A stretch of 36,834 bases of DNA, taken from contig JAADIE010000001.1 in the NCBI GenBank assembly GCA_013151495.1, positions 1-36,834 of the forward strand. The letters are read 5' to 3'. The stretch comes from Nitrospirota bacterium (lineage in GTDB: Bacteria > Nitrospirota > Thermodesulfovibrionia > Thermodesulfovibrionales > JdFR-85). How positions within the stretch are numbered: the first letter of the stretch is position 1; each line of letters begins with the position of its first letter. Of the stretch, positions 1 through 7,479 are shown piece by piece. A program made the translations under genes and the position numbers. Under the pieces are notes generated by a model, which saw only the letters and a list, made by a program, of their open reading frames with translations, was not told the origin of the DNA and made no database searches.

Positions 1-503
1 AGAGCTTTATTGAAAAACATGACAGAACGGAAGAGGCCATTGTATTTGCTGAGGCTGGTGAACATGAATACGCGAGAGAGATTATAAAGCGGGCCGAGGA
101 AGAAAGGAAAAAGATCCTTGTAGTGGGTGGTGAGGAAGGCTTTTCTGAAAGGCTTGTCCACTATGCAATTAGCATGGCAGAGAGAATGCAGCATGACATT
201 GTCGCCCTTAATGTTATCCCTGTAGGAAGGCGTCTGTTTACTTTTCTGAACGAAAAGGTCAAGGAAGAGTTAAGAAAGGGTGCGGAGGAGGCTGTCGAGG
301 CTTTCAGGTTGAGTGCAAAACAGAGGAATATAAATTTTGAGCATATGGTGAAGTTTGGTGATTTCGACAGGGCTATTCGTGAAGCACATAAAGAGAATAA
401 AAGGATCTCCTTTGTGCTGACAGAGCCGGAACATGGCTCTGAAAAGCCAAGTGGAGCTAAGAAGACAAGTATACCTGTCTTCTGTCTTGCTCAGGAGTCT
501 TAA
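1..503 (+). CDS. Universal stress protein-like domain, 5' end outside window
   Basis: The ORF track starts this gene at an internal GTG (123), but the same frame is open all the way to the left edge, so this is the 3' part of a longer gene. About 40 residues precede a beta-strand motif KKILVVGG, followed by ERLVHYAISMAERM and DIVALNVIP, which is the beta-alpha-beta pattern of a UspA fold. A glutamate/lysine-rich helix and a short terminal strand (IPVFCLAQ) complete one domain. No ATP-binding GxGxxG motif is clear, so nucleotide binding is uncertain. It ends just before a strong terminator, so it closes a transcript that begins upstream. Cytoplasmic. Its neighbours are ion transporters, and a role in stress or energy sensing for them is inference only. 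Confidence 0.6.
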   Translation, partial: SFIEKHDRTEEAIVFAEAGEHEYAREIIKRAEEERKKILVVGGEEGFSERLVHYAISMAERMQHDIVALNVIPVGRRLFTFLNEKVKEELRKGAEEAVEAFRLSAKQRNINFEHMVKFGDFDRAIREAHKENKRISFVLTEPEHGSEKPSGAKKTSIPVFCLAQES

Positions 504-510
504 GTAATCG

Positions 511-543
511 AGGAGAGGATCCCAAAAGGGTCCTCTCCTTTTT
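511..543 (+). terminator. Rho-independent terminator after the Usp-like gene
   Basis: A 12-bp stem (AGGAGAGGA + CCC pairing with GGG + TCCTCTCCT, one bulged T) closes on an AAAA loop and runs straight into a T-rich tract. It lies 7 bases after the stop codon at 503, the expected place for an intrinsic terminator. Confidence 0.85.
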
Positions 544-628
544 CTCTCCAAAAAAGGCCTCAGGTCGGCATCCTGAGAAAAGCTGGTTTAACCTGTGAAA
601 ATACTACAGACAAGGAGGAGGAGTTAGA

Positions 629-2434
629 ATGCTAACTGGTGAGATGATTACTGTAATGGCTGTTCTTGTGGCAGCTGTGTTTCTTTTTATTGTTGAGTGG
701 GTCAGGGTGGATGTGGTAGCAATTATCGTAATGGTTACCCTTCCACTTTTAGGTCTGGTCAGTGGTGATGAGGCCTTTATGGGCCTTAGTAGTAATGCTG
801 TTATTTCTATTATTGCGGTAATTATAATTGGCGCAGGGCTTGACAGAACCGGCATAATGAACAAGGTTGCCAAACCTATAACAAAGCTTGCTGGCAATAG
901 TGAATCACGATTGATAGCCTTTGTTTCGGCCACTGTTGCGGTGATTTCATCTTTCATGCAAAACATTGGAGCTGTGGCCCTGTTTCTACCTGCTACCCAG
1001 AGGGTATGTAAAAAAGTAAATATACCTCCTTCCAGAATATTAATACCAATGGGATTTCTTGGTATTATAGGTGGATGTCTTACACTGGTTGGTTCAAGCC
1101 CTCTGATACTTCTTAACGACCTGATGGCACCAAAAGGGCTCGAGCCTTTCGGATTATTTGATGTAACCCCGATAGGTGTATCGCTTGTTATAGCTGCCCT
1201 GGCCTATTTCATACTAATAGGCCGTTTTATACTTCCCAAAAGTGGACAGACAGAGACTGCCCAGCTAATTGATTTCGGGAAGATATACTACACAGCCGAT
1301 GGACTTTATGAGCTAAAGGTACCTGAAGATTTTAATTACGACGATAAGACCCTTGATGAACTAAACATCAGATCAGAGTATCTGGTAACAGTGGTTGCTG
1401 TGGCAAAGCACAAAGAGGAAAGAAAGTACTTTGCCCCAACAAGAAATATGAAACTCTCTCCTGGGGATGATATAGCAGTAATTGGGCCTTATGAAAATGT
1501 CAAAAGGTTTGCCGAGGACTTTGGCATGAAGCTAAAGGATAAGCTGGAGACCTTCGAGGAAGAGCTCTCTACAACCTCAGCGGGTATGGTAGAGGCAATA
1601 ATACCACCCAGGTCAGAGCTGGAAGGAAAGACCCTGAGAGAGATACACTTCAGAGAAAAATATCAGGTAAATCCTGTGGCCATCAGAAGAAGAGACAGAA
1701 TCTACTATGCTGGCCTATCGGATTTGCCCCTTCAGGCTGGCGACATACTTCTTTTACAGGGTCTGTGGGAGAAATTTGCGATACTTAAGGATGCAGAGAT
1801 CCTTACCTTTATCACACCCTTTGAGGCCGAGGTGATGAAGACACACAAGGCAAAGGCTGCTTTAATATGTTTTGCTATTGCCCTGATTCTGGTAATTTCA
1901 GGTAAGGTTAAGCTGTCGGTAGCCTTGATGACAGGTGCCCTGGGTATGATACTTACAGGGGTGTTGAGTATTGATGAGGCATACCATGCTGTTGACTGGA
2001 GAACGGTCTTTTTGCTTGGCGGGCTGATCCCCCTTGGTGTGGCAGTTGAAAAAACAGGTACGGCTGCCTTTATTGCGAAACAGGTACTTGGTCTTCTGGG
2101 TGATGTGAGCCCACTTGTTTTGCTTACTGTTATTGGTATTCTGACATCAATTTTTACGCTGGTTGTCTCGAATGTAGGTGCTACGGTGCTTCTTGTGCCC
2201 CTGGCAATTAACATGGCCCTCGGTGCTGGCGCTGATCCAAGAATGGCTGCCCTCACGGTTGCAGTAGCTGCATCCAATACCTTTGTGCTGCCAACCCATC
2301 AGGTAAATGCCTACATTATGGGGCCAGGTGGCTACAAAACAGTTGATTATATAAAGGCAGGCTCAATTATGACAGTGCTTTATCTGGTGGTTATGATAGG
2401 AGCCATGTCACTGTTTTATGGTATTTCTGGATAG
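629..2434 (+). CDS. SLC13/DASS-family permease with two RCK_C (TrkA-C) domains
   Basis: A 601-residue inner-membrane transporter. Hydrophobic helices fill residues 5-210 and 405-600. Between them lie two TrkA-C (RCK_C) regulatory domains at roughly 215-300 and 312-390, recognisable by their LSPGDDIAVIG and LQAGDILLLQG strands. The two membrane halves carry the inverted-repeat signatures of the divalent anion:Na+ symporter superfamily (QNIGAVALFLP and SNVGATVLLVPLA). Family members carry sulfate, dicarboxylates, silicate or other anions, and the substrate cannot be read from sequence. RCK_C domains usually bind small ligands such as nucleotides. The ATG is preceded by a strong AAGGAGGAGG ribosome site. 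The gene stands alone between two terminators. A sulfate or related anion role would fit the nearby TSUP permease but is inference. Confidence 0.85.
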   Translation: MLTGEMITVMAVLVAAVFLFIVEWVRVDVVAIIVMVTLPLLGLVSGDEAFMGLSSNAVISIIAVIIIGAGLDRTGIMNKVAKPITKLAGNSESRLIAFVSATVAVISSFMQNIGAVALFLPATQRVCKKVNIPPSRILIPMGFLGIIGGCLTLVGSSPLILLNDLMAPKGLEPFGLFDVTPIGVSLVIAALAYFILIGRFILPKSGQTETAQLIDFGKIYYTADGLYELKVPEDFNYDDKTLDELNIRSEYLVTVVAVAKHKEERKYFAPTRNMKLSPGDDIAVIGPYENVKRFAEDFGMKLKDKLETFEEELSTTSAGMVEAIIPPRSELEGKTLREIHFREKYQVNPVAIRRRDRIYYAGLSDLPLQAGDILLLQGLWEKFAILKDAEILTFITPFEAEVMKTHKAKAALICFAIALILVISGKVKLSVALMTGALGMILTGVLSIDEAYHAVDWRTVFLLGGLIPLGVAVEKTGTAAFIAKQVLGLLGDVSPLVLLTVIGILTSIFTLVVSNVGATVLLVPLAINMALGAGADPRMAALTVAVAASNTFVLPTHQVNAYIMGPGGYKTVDYIKAGSIMTVLYLVVMIGAMSLFYGISG

Positions 2435-2437
2435 AGA

Positions 2438-2479
2438 AAAAAAGGCACTGCCTTTTAATTAAAAGGCAGTGCCTTTTTT
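2438..2479. terminator. Perfect-palindrome bidirectional terminator
   Basis: A 42-bp perfect palindrome centred on TTTTAATTAAAA, with A-run and T-run flanks, lies between the convergent SLC13 gene (stop 2434) and the small membrane-protein gene (stop 2485). It can terminate transcription from both strands. Confidence 0.92.
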
Positions 2480-2484
2480 ATCCT

Positions 2485-2898
2485 TTAGTGTCCACCAGTA
2501 ATCAGCCCACTTGCTGCAAGTACCAGTACCACAATCTGAATAAGAAGAATTATCACATAGGGTGTGTCCTTTTTCTTCATAAAAAGAGGCAAAACAACCA
2601 GCATACAAACCACTGTTGCTGCTGCAAGAAGTGCTATTCCAAGAAAGCTTACCATGTCTCCATGGTTTAACAGAACAAACCATTTCCATCCAGTTGGCAT
2701 GCCTGTTTTTTCAACAAACTCATGCACCCTGAGGCCCCAGTACTCAGGGATTTTGTTTACAGGTACAATGGTTGGTAGCACACCAAAGATGTATACCAGA
2801 AATCCGAGAATCAGGATAGCAAGCCCACTAAGACTAACTATTTGCAAGATTGATGCGTACTTAAGTTGTTCCTCTGATGGTCTTGTTCCATTGCTCAT
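2485..2898 (-). CDS. Small three-helix membrane protein, partner of the TSUP permease
   Basis: A 137-residue protein with hydrophobic helices at about 14-40, 78-104 and 112-135 and a polar segment between the first two that contains PEYWGLRVHEFVEKTGMPTG. I do not recognise the family with certainty. Its size, topology and position directly after a TauE/SafE permease resemble DUF1634-type partners of TSUP transporters. It starts 4 bases after the permease stop codon with a GGGGGTGA ribosome site inside the permease tail, so the two are co-translated. It is probably an accessory or stabilising subunit of the exporter (inference). Confidence 0.6.
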   Translation of the reverse strand: MSNGTRPSEEQLKYASILQIVSLSGLAILILGFLVYIFGVLPTIVPVNKIPEYWGLRVHEFVEKTGMPTGWKWFVLLNHGDMVSFLGIALLAAATVVCMLVVLPLFMKKKDTPYVIILLIQIVVLVLAASGLITGGH

Positions 2899-2902
2899 TC
2901 TA

Positions 2903-3868
2903 TCACCCCCATATTCCTAAGCCTTTTAATAGTGCCCTAAGGCCTGCAAGAAACAGAAAGCTTACCACTATCCACTTGACAGCCTTGGGCTTTGCCTTTG
3001 CAAGTATCTTAACGCCAATCCTTGTACCAAGCATCATTCCTGCCACCGATGGTACCGCAATAAGCGGTAACACTGCTCCCTTGTTTATATAGACCCAGGC
3101 TGCTGCCGTATCGGTGATTGAAAGTAAAAAAACACTTGTTGCCACGGATATCTTCAATGGTGCACCAAGCAGAAGATTTAACACGGGTACATTTGCCCAG
3201 CCTGCACCAAGACCAAACATACCAGCCATAAAGCCAATCAGAATAAAAAGGATAAGTCCAAGTGGTGTTCTGTGTATCTTCCATTCTATCTCTTTTCCCT
3301 GAGATTCCTCGAAATATATACCTGAGATCCTGAGGGCCGTTGAAAGGGCATCCGCCTTTTTAACCTCTGGAAAGTCGGATTTTTTTGCTGTGGCCATAAC
3401 AATCACGATTCCAATGATTGTTGCACCAAGGGCAGTCTGTACCACATTAGTAGGCAGGGCAAGTCCCACCATTGCTCCAAGAATTGAACAGGACGATGCA
3501 ATTAATGCCATTGGCAGGGCCAGCCTGAGGTTTGCCAGTCCCCTTTTTAACAGACCCGGCCCAGCAGAAAGGGCACCTGAGAGAGCTACCATCAGACCTG
3601 CACCCCTCACAAAGTCAAGGTTAAATGGGAAAAAGCTACTAACAATGGGTACGAAAAGAACTCCTCCACCCACGCCTGCAACCACTGCCAGTATACCCAG
3701 AAGAAAGGTAAATACAAATAGTATGAGTGGCCACATCCACCATACCAGTGTAGAGCCCTTTTCAGCAGCCTCTTTAACAGCCTCTTCAGCCAGCACAGTC
3801 CCCTGAAAAAGAAATAAAAAAGCAGTCAATAAAACCCCTACCAAAATCACACGCCACCTACTTGACAT
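2903..3868 (-). CDS. TSUP-family (TauE/SafE) sulfite/anion exporter
   Basis: Inner-membrane permease of about 321 residues with eight or so hydrophobic helices. The first repeat carries the TSUP hallmark AVVAGVGGGVLFVP, and the second carries GFMAGMFGLGAGWANVPVLN. The family exports sulfite, sulfoacetate or related organosulfur anions, or acts in sulfur-compound uptake. A 30-residue N-terminal hydrophobic segment ending ...VLAEEA looks like a signal or extra helix, followed by a short acidic periplasmic stretch. The ORF track starts at 3874, but its AAGGAGG site is only 1 base from that ATG and 7 bases from the ATG at 3868, so 3868 is preferred. It forms a two-gene operon with the small membrane protein. 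Confidence 0.82.
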   Translation of the reverse strand: MSSRWRVILVGVLLTAFLFLFQGTVLAEEAVKEAAEKGSTLVWWMWPLILFVFTFLLGILAVVAGVGGGVLFVPIVSSFFPFNLDFVRGAGLMVALSGALSAGPGLLKRGLANLRLALPMALIASSCSILGAMVGLALPTNVVQTALGATIIGIVIVMATAKKSDFPEVKKADALSTALRISGIYFEESQGKEIEWKIHRTPLGLILFILIGFMAGMFGLGAGWANVPVLNLLLGAPLKISVATSVFLLSITDTAAAWVYINKGAVLPLIAVPSVAGMMLGTRIGVKILAKAKPKAVKWIVVSFLFLAGLRALLKGLGIWG

Positions 3869-3925
3869 CTCCATGCCTCCTTTATAGCTGGTAAAAAGTG
3901 TTTAAATATGCAACAGCAGTATTAC

Positions 3926-3960
3926 AAAAAGAAACCAGGGAGTATATTACTCCTCTGGCT
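3926..3960 (-). terminator. Rho-independent terminator after antiporter copy 1
   Basis: Read on the minus strand, a stem of about 10 bp (CCAG..GGAGTA with TACTCC.CTGG, loop ATA) is followed by TTTCTTTTT. It lies about 65 bases after the stop of the antiporter at 4026 and separates that operon from the TSUP operon. Confidence 0.75.
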
Positions 3961-4025
3961 TCTATTATGTCAATTTGATAATTTTAATAGGGGGTCTAAG
4001 TTAGTCTTATAGCAGGGGTACGGCA

Positions 4026-5249
4026 TCAGAACTTTAGCACATAGTATCTGAGCCAGACATAGATCATGGAGAGAAAGACTGTCAGTATCATGATTGGCAT
4101 TCCGTAAAACATAAACCTTACAAAAGAGATCTTTCTACCAGCCCTTTCTGCGAGGCCTACAACAATAACATTTGCAGATGCCCCAATTGCGGTGCCATTG
4201 CCACCCAGGCATGCACCAAGGGCCAGCGACCACCACAGAGGCATGAGTTCGGGGTTATGGAGTAGCTGTATGCCCTGAAGATGAGGCCATAGCTGTTTGG
4301 CCATGTCGATAATAAGAGGATTCATGGTGGCTACATAGGGGATATTGTCCACAAAGGCAGAGGCAAAAGCTGAAAACCACATTACAAGCATACTGGTGGC
4401 AAACATATTGCCATGGGTTATGGCAAGCACTTTCACCGATAACCATTTAATAAGACCTACCTTAACAACGCCACCTATGATAATGAATAGGCCCATAAAG
4501 AAGAAAATGGTAGGCCATTCCACCTCCGCAAGATAGTGATGGGGGTCGTGAGTGCCGGAGATCAGGAGCAACAACCCGGCACCAAAGAGGGCAACTGTGG
4601 CTGGCTCGTAATGTAACATTCCATGAAATACAAAGCCAAGGATAACAACGCCAAGAACGAAAAGGGACTTCTTTAGCATTACAGGGTCCTTGATAGCCTC
4701 TCTTTCGTTCATCTCAAGTACACGTTTTTTTAGCTCGGGCTTAACATGTAACTTCTTGCCGAAAAAGATCTTCAGTACGAAAAGGAAAATGATCATGATG
4801 ATAATTACAGGTGGCGTAAGGTTGATTATAAAATCCATAAAGTTTAACTTTGCCTTAGATGCTATCATGATGTTGGGTGGATCGCCAATCAGGGTGGCTG
4901 TACCTCCTATATTAGAGGCCAGTGCTTCAGATATCAGGAAAGGTATCGGATCAACCTCGAGGGCATCTGCAATTAAAAGTGTTACTGGAGCAAGTAATAG
5001 CACTGTGGTTACATTGTCAAGCAGTGCACTTAACACTGCAGTAACCACGGCAAAGATTGCCATAATGCGAAAAGGTTCGCCTTTGCCCCATTTAGCACTT
5101 TTAATTGCAATGTACTCGAAGAAGCCCGTGGGACGCATAAGGTTAATAATTGTCATCATGGAGATGAGCAGGAAGATAACATTCCAGTCCACACCGAGTT
5201 CCTCAACATGGAAGGCCTCACGTTGTTCAAGTATCTTGAGGATTAACAT
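4026..5249 (-). CDS. NhaD/ArsB-type Na+/H+ antiporter, copy 1 (open part of a 5'-frameshifted gene)
   Basis: A 407-residue ion-transporter-superfamily permease: GVDWNVIFLL, the LLDNVTTVLLLAPVT helix, the ASNIGGTATLIGDPPNIMIA loop and the C-terminal ACLGGNGTAIGASANVIV loop are the signatures of NhaD/ArsB/P-protein carriers. It probably exchanges Na+ for H+; arsenite or another anion is possible. This open frame starts at an internal ATG inside the second helix and lacks the family's first helix. That helix (WTATAIFLLAYAIIVSEKVHK) is encoded just upstream in the same frame, but has no start codon. The natural start at 5394 is in another frame (see the separate entry). Either the gene is disrupted, read by frameshifting, or carries a sequence error. 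It follows the CBS gene in an operon and is a paralogue of the gene at 5980-7203. Confidence 0.8.
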   Translation of the reverse strand: MLILKILEQREAFHVEELGVDWNVIFLLISMMTIINLMRPTGFFEYIAIKSAKWGKGEPFRIMAIFAVVTAVLSALLDNVTTVLLLAPVTLLIADALEVDPIPFLISEALASNIGGTATLIGDPPNIMIASKAKLNFMDFIINLTPPVIIIMIIFLFVLKIFFGKKLHVKPELKKRVLEMNEREAIKDPVMLKKSLFVLGVVILGFVFHGMLHYEPATVALFGAGLLLLISGTHDPHHYLAEVEWPTIFFFMGLFIIIGGVVKVGLIKWLSVKVLAITHGNMFATSMLVMWFSAFASAFVDNIPYVATMNPLIIDMAKQLWPHLQGIQLLHNPELMPLWWSLALGACLGGNGTAIGASANVIVVGLAERAGRKISFVRFMFYGMPIMILTVFLSMIYVWLRYYVLKF

Positions 5250-5394
5250 TAACGAGGCACCAACAATGGCAACAATGGTCTTGTGAACCTTTTCAGAGAC
5301 AATAATAGCGTAGGCCAGCAGGAAGATGGCCGTTGCCGTCCAGACCGTTCATTACCACCTGTTGGGTGGTCTCTGCTACTGCTTCATGAGCCAT
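5229..5394 (-). repeat. Near-identical 5' segment shared by the two antiporter genes (copy 1)
   Basis: This stretch matches 7181-7355 with only two substitutions plus one 7-base gap, whereas the bodies of the two genes differ at many more positions. The abrupt change in similarity points to recent gene conversion. Confidence 0.85.
5250..5394 (-). pseudogene. Out-of-frame 5' end of antiporter copy 1
   Basis: The ATG at 5394 has a good ribosome site (GGAGGT) and sits 2 bases after the stop of the CBS gene. It begins MAHEAVAETTQQVVMNG, a natural antiporter N-terminus, but this frame ends at a TGA after 33 residues. The distance to the downstream ATG at 5249 is 145 bases, so a +1 shift is needed to join the two. 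Relative to copy 2, 7 bases are missing at the junction near 5344. The segment is nearly identical to the 5' end of copy 2. Confidence 0.75.
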
Positions 5395-5396
5395 TT

Positions 5397-5873
5397 TTAT
5401 ACCTCCTCTCCAAGCAGGGCCTTAACCAGTGCCCAGTAAAGGTCCCTGACATATATTATTCCAACCGGTTTTCCGTCCTTCCCAAGTACTGGTACCCTCT
5501 GTAAGTTATGCTTGATTATTATGTCGGCAACCTCCATTAGTGGAGCATTTTCGTTTACAGTTATTACCTTTTTTGTCATTACCTCTTCTACTTTCATGTT
5601 TTCAACTCTTTTTGCCATCTTCTCAAGCATACCTTCCCATGTGAACTCACCAAGCTCTGCCATGGTCATGTACTCTGGTATGATAGCCCTCAGTATGTCC
5701 TTGATTGAAAGCATTCCTATAAGGTTTCCATCTGAGTCTAAGACTACCATACCTTTTACCCCGACTCTTTGCTCACCCCTGCGAGCTAACTTCATTTGCT
5801 TGATCGCTTCTTTGATTGTGGTTTGTGGTCGCAGGGTGTCTTTAATGGGTTCCATAATATCTTTGGCTTTCAC
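5397..5873 (-). CDS. Tandem CBS-domain protein
   Basis: A 158-residue soluble protein made of two CBS domains (about 1-70 and 92-155) and nothing else. Each begins with the classic MxxK/DIM or VMTKKVITV strand followed by an AxxxM/ADIIIK helix, and each ends in GMLSIKDIL or GIIYVRDLYWAL. CBS pairs bind AMP, ATP, SAM or NADH and gate transporters and enzymes. The start is a GTG at 5873 behind GGAGGA. Its stop codon lies 2 bases before the start of antiporter copy 1, so translation is coupled. Placed between two antiporter paralogues, it is probably a regulatory subunit that tunes ion exchange to energy state (inference). Confidence 0.88.
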   Translation of the reverse strand: MKAKDIMEPIKDTLRPQTTIKEAIKQMKLARRGEQRVGVKGMVVLDSDGNLIGMLSIKDILRAIIPEYMTMAELGEFTWEGMLEKMAKRVENMKVEEVMTKKVITVNENAPLMEVADIIIKHNLQRVPVLGKDGKPVGIIYVRDLYWALVKALLGEEV

Positions 5874-5979
5874 GGTCTCCTCCTGGAAAGTTGGAAGTTA
5901 AAAAAATTTTGGTACTTATCTTAATACTAAGTAAACTAATCAGTCAACCAGATACGATTAAATTTCTTTTATAGGGGTA

Positions 5980-7203
5980 TTAAAATTTTATTACATAGTA
6001 CCTGAGCCAAACATAAAGCATGGAAACCGTTATGGATAGTAGAGTTATGGGGATTCCATATAATAGAAACCTAAAGAAACTTATTCTGTTGCCGGCCCTT
6101 TCTGACATACCCACGACAATGACATTAGCTGAAGCGCCAATAGGTGACCCATTGCCGCCCAGACATGCACCAAGGGCAAGTGACCACCATACCGGCATAA
6201 GGTCTGGATGTTGTAACAGTTCTTTTCCTGTTACATGGGGCCAGATCTGTTCGGCCATATCTATAACCAGTGGATTCATTGTGGCTACATAGGGAATATT
6301 ATCAACTATTGCAGATGCAATAGCAGAAAACCACATCAAAACCATACTGGTTGCAAATAGATTTCCCTCTGTTAGATGAAGTATCTTGACTGACATCCAC
6401 TTTACCAGACCAACCTTAACCACACCACCCACAATAATGAACAGCCCGATAAAAAAGAAGATCGTTGGCCACTCTATTTCTGCAAAGTACTCGTGCGGAT
6501 TATGAGTCCTGGATATTAGAAGCAGTAGACCAGCTCCAAATAGTGCAATAGTGGCAGGTTCCAGTTTTAACATACCATGAAAGACAAATCCGGTAAGGAC
6601 AACTGCCAGAACAAATAAGGACTTTTTTAACAATAAGGGATCCTTGATGGCATCCCTTTCATTCATGCGCATTATTCTTTTTTTGTTGTCCTCACTGGTT
6701 ACAAGCCTTTTATTGAATAGAAGCTTCATAATAATGAGCATTATAAAAATTATGAATATTACCACCGGAGTGAGATTGTAAATAAAATCCATAAAATTGA
6801 GTTTTGCCTTGGATGCAATCATGATATTGGGTGGATCGCCAATTAGAGTGGCAGTACCACCAATATTTGAGGCCATTATCTGCATTATCAAAAAGGGTGT
6901 AGGACTTACTTCAAGGGCCTCGCAAATTAGAAATGTAACAGGTACAATAAGCAGCACCGTGGTTACATTATCAAGCAATGCACTTAAGACAGCGGTGACT
7001 ACAAACAGAATCATCAGAATTTTTAAAGGGTCACCCCTTCCAAGCTTTGCACTTTTAATGGCAACATATTCGAAGAAGCCGGTTCTTTTAAGGACATTAA
7101 TAATAGTCATCATGCCTATAAGGAGGAAGATAACATTCCAGTCCACGCCAAATTCCTCGACATGGAAGGCCTCATGTTGCTCAAGTATCTTGAGGATTAA
7201 CAT
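5980..7203 (-). CDS. NhaD/ArsB-type Na+/H+ antiporter, copy 2 (open part of a 5'-frameshifted gene)
   Basis: A 407-residue paralogue of the permease at 4026-5249, collinear over the whole length and mostly identical in protein: same GVDWNVIFLL, LLDNVTTVLL, GGTATLIGDPPNIMIA and ACLGGNGSPIGASANVIV signatures. Differences cluster in the cytoplasmic loop near residues 155-180. As in copy 1, the first helix is encoded upstream in frame without a start codon. The well-supported start at 7355 needs a -1 shift to reach it. The short upstream frame ends in TAATG, whose ATG is the first codon of this ORF, so reinitiation could make a protein lacking helix 1. It is the first gene of the minus-strand antiporter-CBS-antiporter operon. 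Confidence 0.8.
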   Translation of the reverse strand: MLILKILEQHEAFHVEEFGVDWNVIFLLIGMMTIINVLKRTGFFEYVAIKSAKLGRGDPLKILMILFVVTAVLSALLDNVTTVLLIVPVTFLICEALEVSPTPFLIMQIMASNIGGTATLIGDPPNIMIASKAKLNFMDFIYNLTPVVIFIIFIMLIIMKLLFNKRLVTSEDNKKRIMRMNERDAIKDPLLLKKSLFVLAVVLTGFVFHGMLKLEPATIALFGAGLLLLISRTHNPHEYFAEIEWPTIFFFIGLFIIVGGVVKVGLVKWMSVKILHLTEGNLFATSMVLMWFSAIASAIVDNIPYVATMNPLVIDMAEQIWPHVTGKELLQHPDLMPVWWSLALGACLGGNGSPIGASANVIVVGMSERAGNRISFFRFLLYGIPITLLSITVSMLYVWLRYYVIKF

Positions 7204-7355
7204 TAATGAGGCACCAACAATGGCAACAATGGTCTTGTGAACCTTTTCAGAGACAATAATAGCGTAGGCCAGCAGGAAGATGGCCGTTGCCGTCCAGAGA
7301 AGGTGCCGTTCATTACCACCTGCTGGGTGGTCTCTGCTACTGCTTCATGAGCCAT
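7181..7355 (-). repeat. Near-identical 5' segment shared by the two antiporter genes (copy 2)
   Basis: Partner of the repeat at 5229-5394. It contains 7 bases (at about 7307-7314) absent from copy 1. The similarity stops at the start codon: the ribosome-site context differs between copies. Confidence 0.85.
7204..7355 (-). pseudogene. Out-of-frame 5' end of antiporter copy 2
   Basis: The ATG at 7355 is preceded by TAAGGAGGTA and encodes the same MAHEAVAETTQQVVMNG N-terminus as copy 1. The frame then reads through 50 residues and stops exactly at TAATG (7205-7201), overlapping the ATG of the main ORF. The offset to that ATG is 152 bases, so one base is missing (or two extra) relative to an intact gene, at or near the codons after NGTF. 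Confidence 0.75.
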
Positions 7356-7369
7356 CGTTGTACCTCCTT

Positions 7370-7421
7370 ATATGTGATTTGTGAAACAGTAAAAAGCACT
7401 ACTATTTTATCGGTCACATAT
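7370..7421. promoter_or_regulatory. Inverted repeat in the divergent antiporter/trkH intergenic region
   Basis: An exact 8-bp inverted repeat (ATATGTGA ... TCACATAT, 36 bases apart) lies in the 124-base region between the antiporter start (7355) and trkH. The half-sites resemble CRP/FNR-type half-sites, but the spacing does not fit a single dimer site. It could be a looping operator for both directions, or chance. Confidence 0.25.
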
Positions 7422-7443
7422 TTATATACTTAAACAATTTTAG

Positions 7444-7471
7444 TTGAATTTTGATTCGATTTTGCTATACT
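7444..7471 (+). promoter_or_regulatory. Sigma70-type promoter abutting the trkH start codon
   Basis: TTGAAT at 7444-7449, a 16-base spacer and TATACT at 7466-7471. The expected transcription start (about 7478) falls practically on the ATG at 7480, and no Shine-Dalgarno sequence is present, so the message may be leaderless. Confidence 0.55.
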
Positions 7472-7479
7472 TTGTAATC

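Noticed and set aside
548-600. Possible attenuator (CAGGT/ACCTG and CTCAGG/CCTGAG) upstream of the SLC13 gene
   Set aside because: Stems are only 5-6 bp and there is no T-run or known riboswitch pattern; could be chance.
1732-2277. Minus-strand ORF inside the SLC13 gene (181 aa)
   Set aside because: Shadow of the permease frame; no RBS or recognisable domain.
4690-5286. Plus-strand ORF opposite antiporter copy 1 (198 aa)
   Set aside because: Shadow ORF; an equivalent shadow occurs opposite the paralogue at 6797-7240, as expected from shared sequence.
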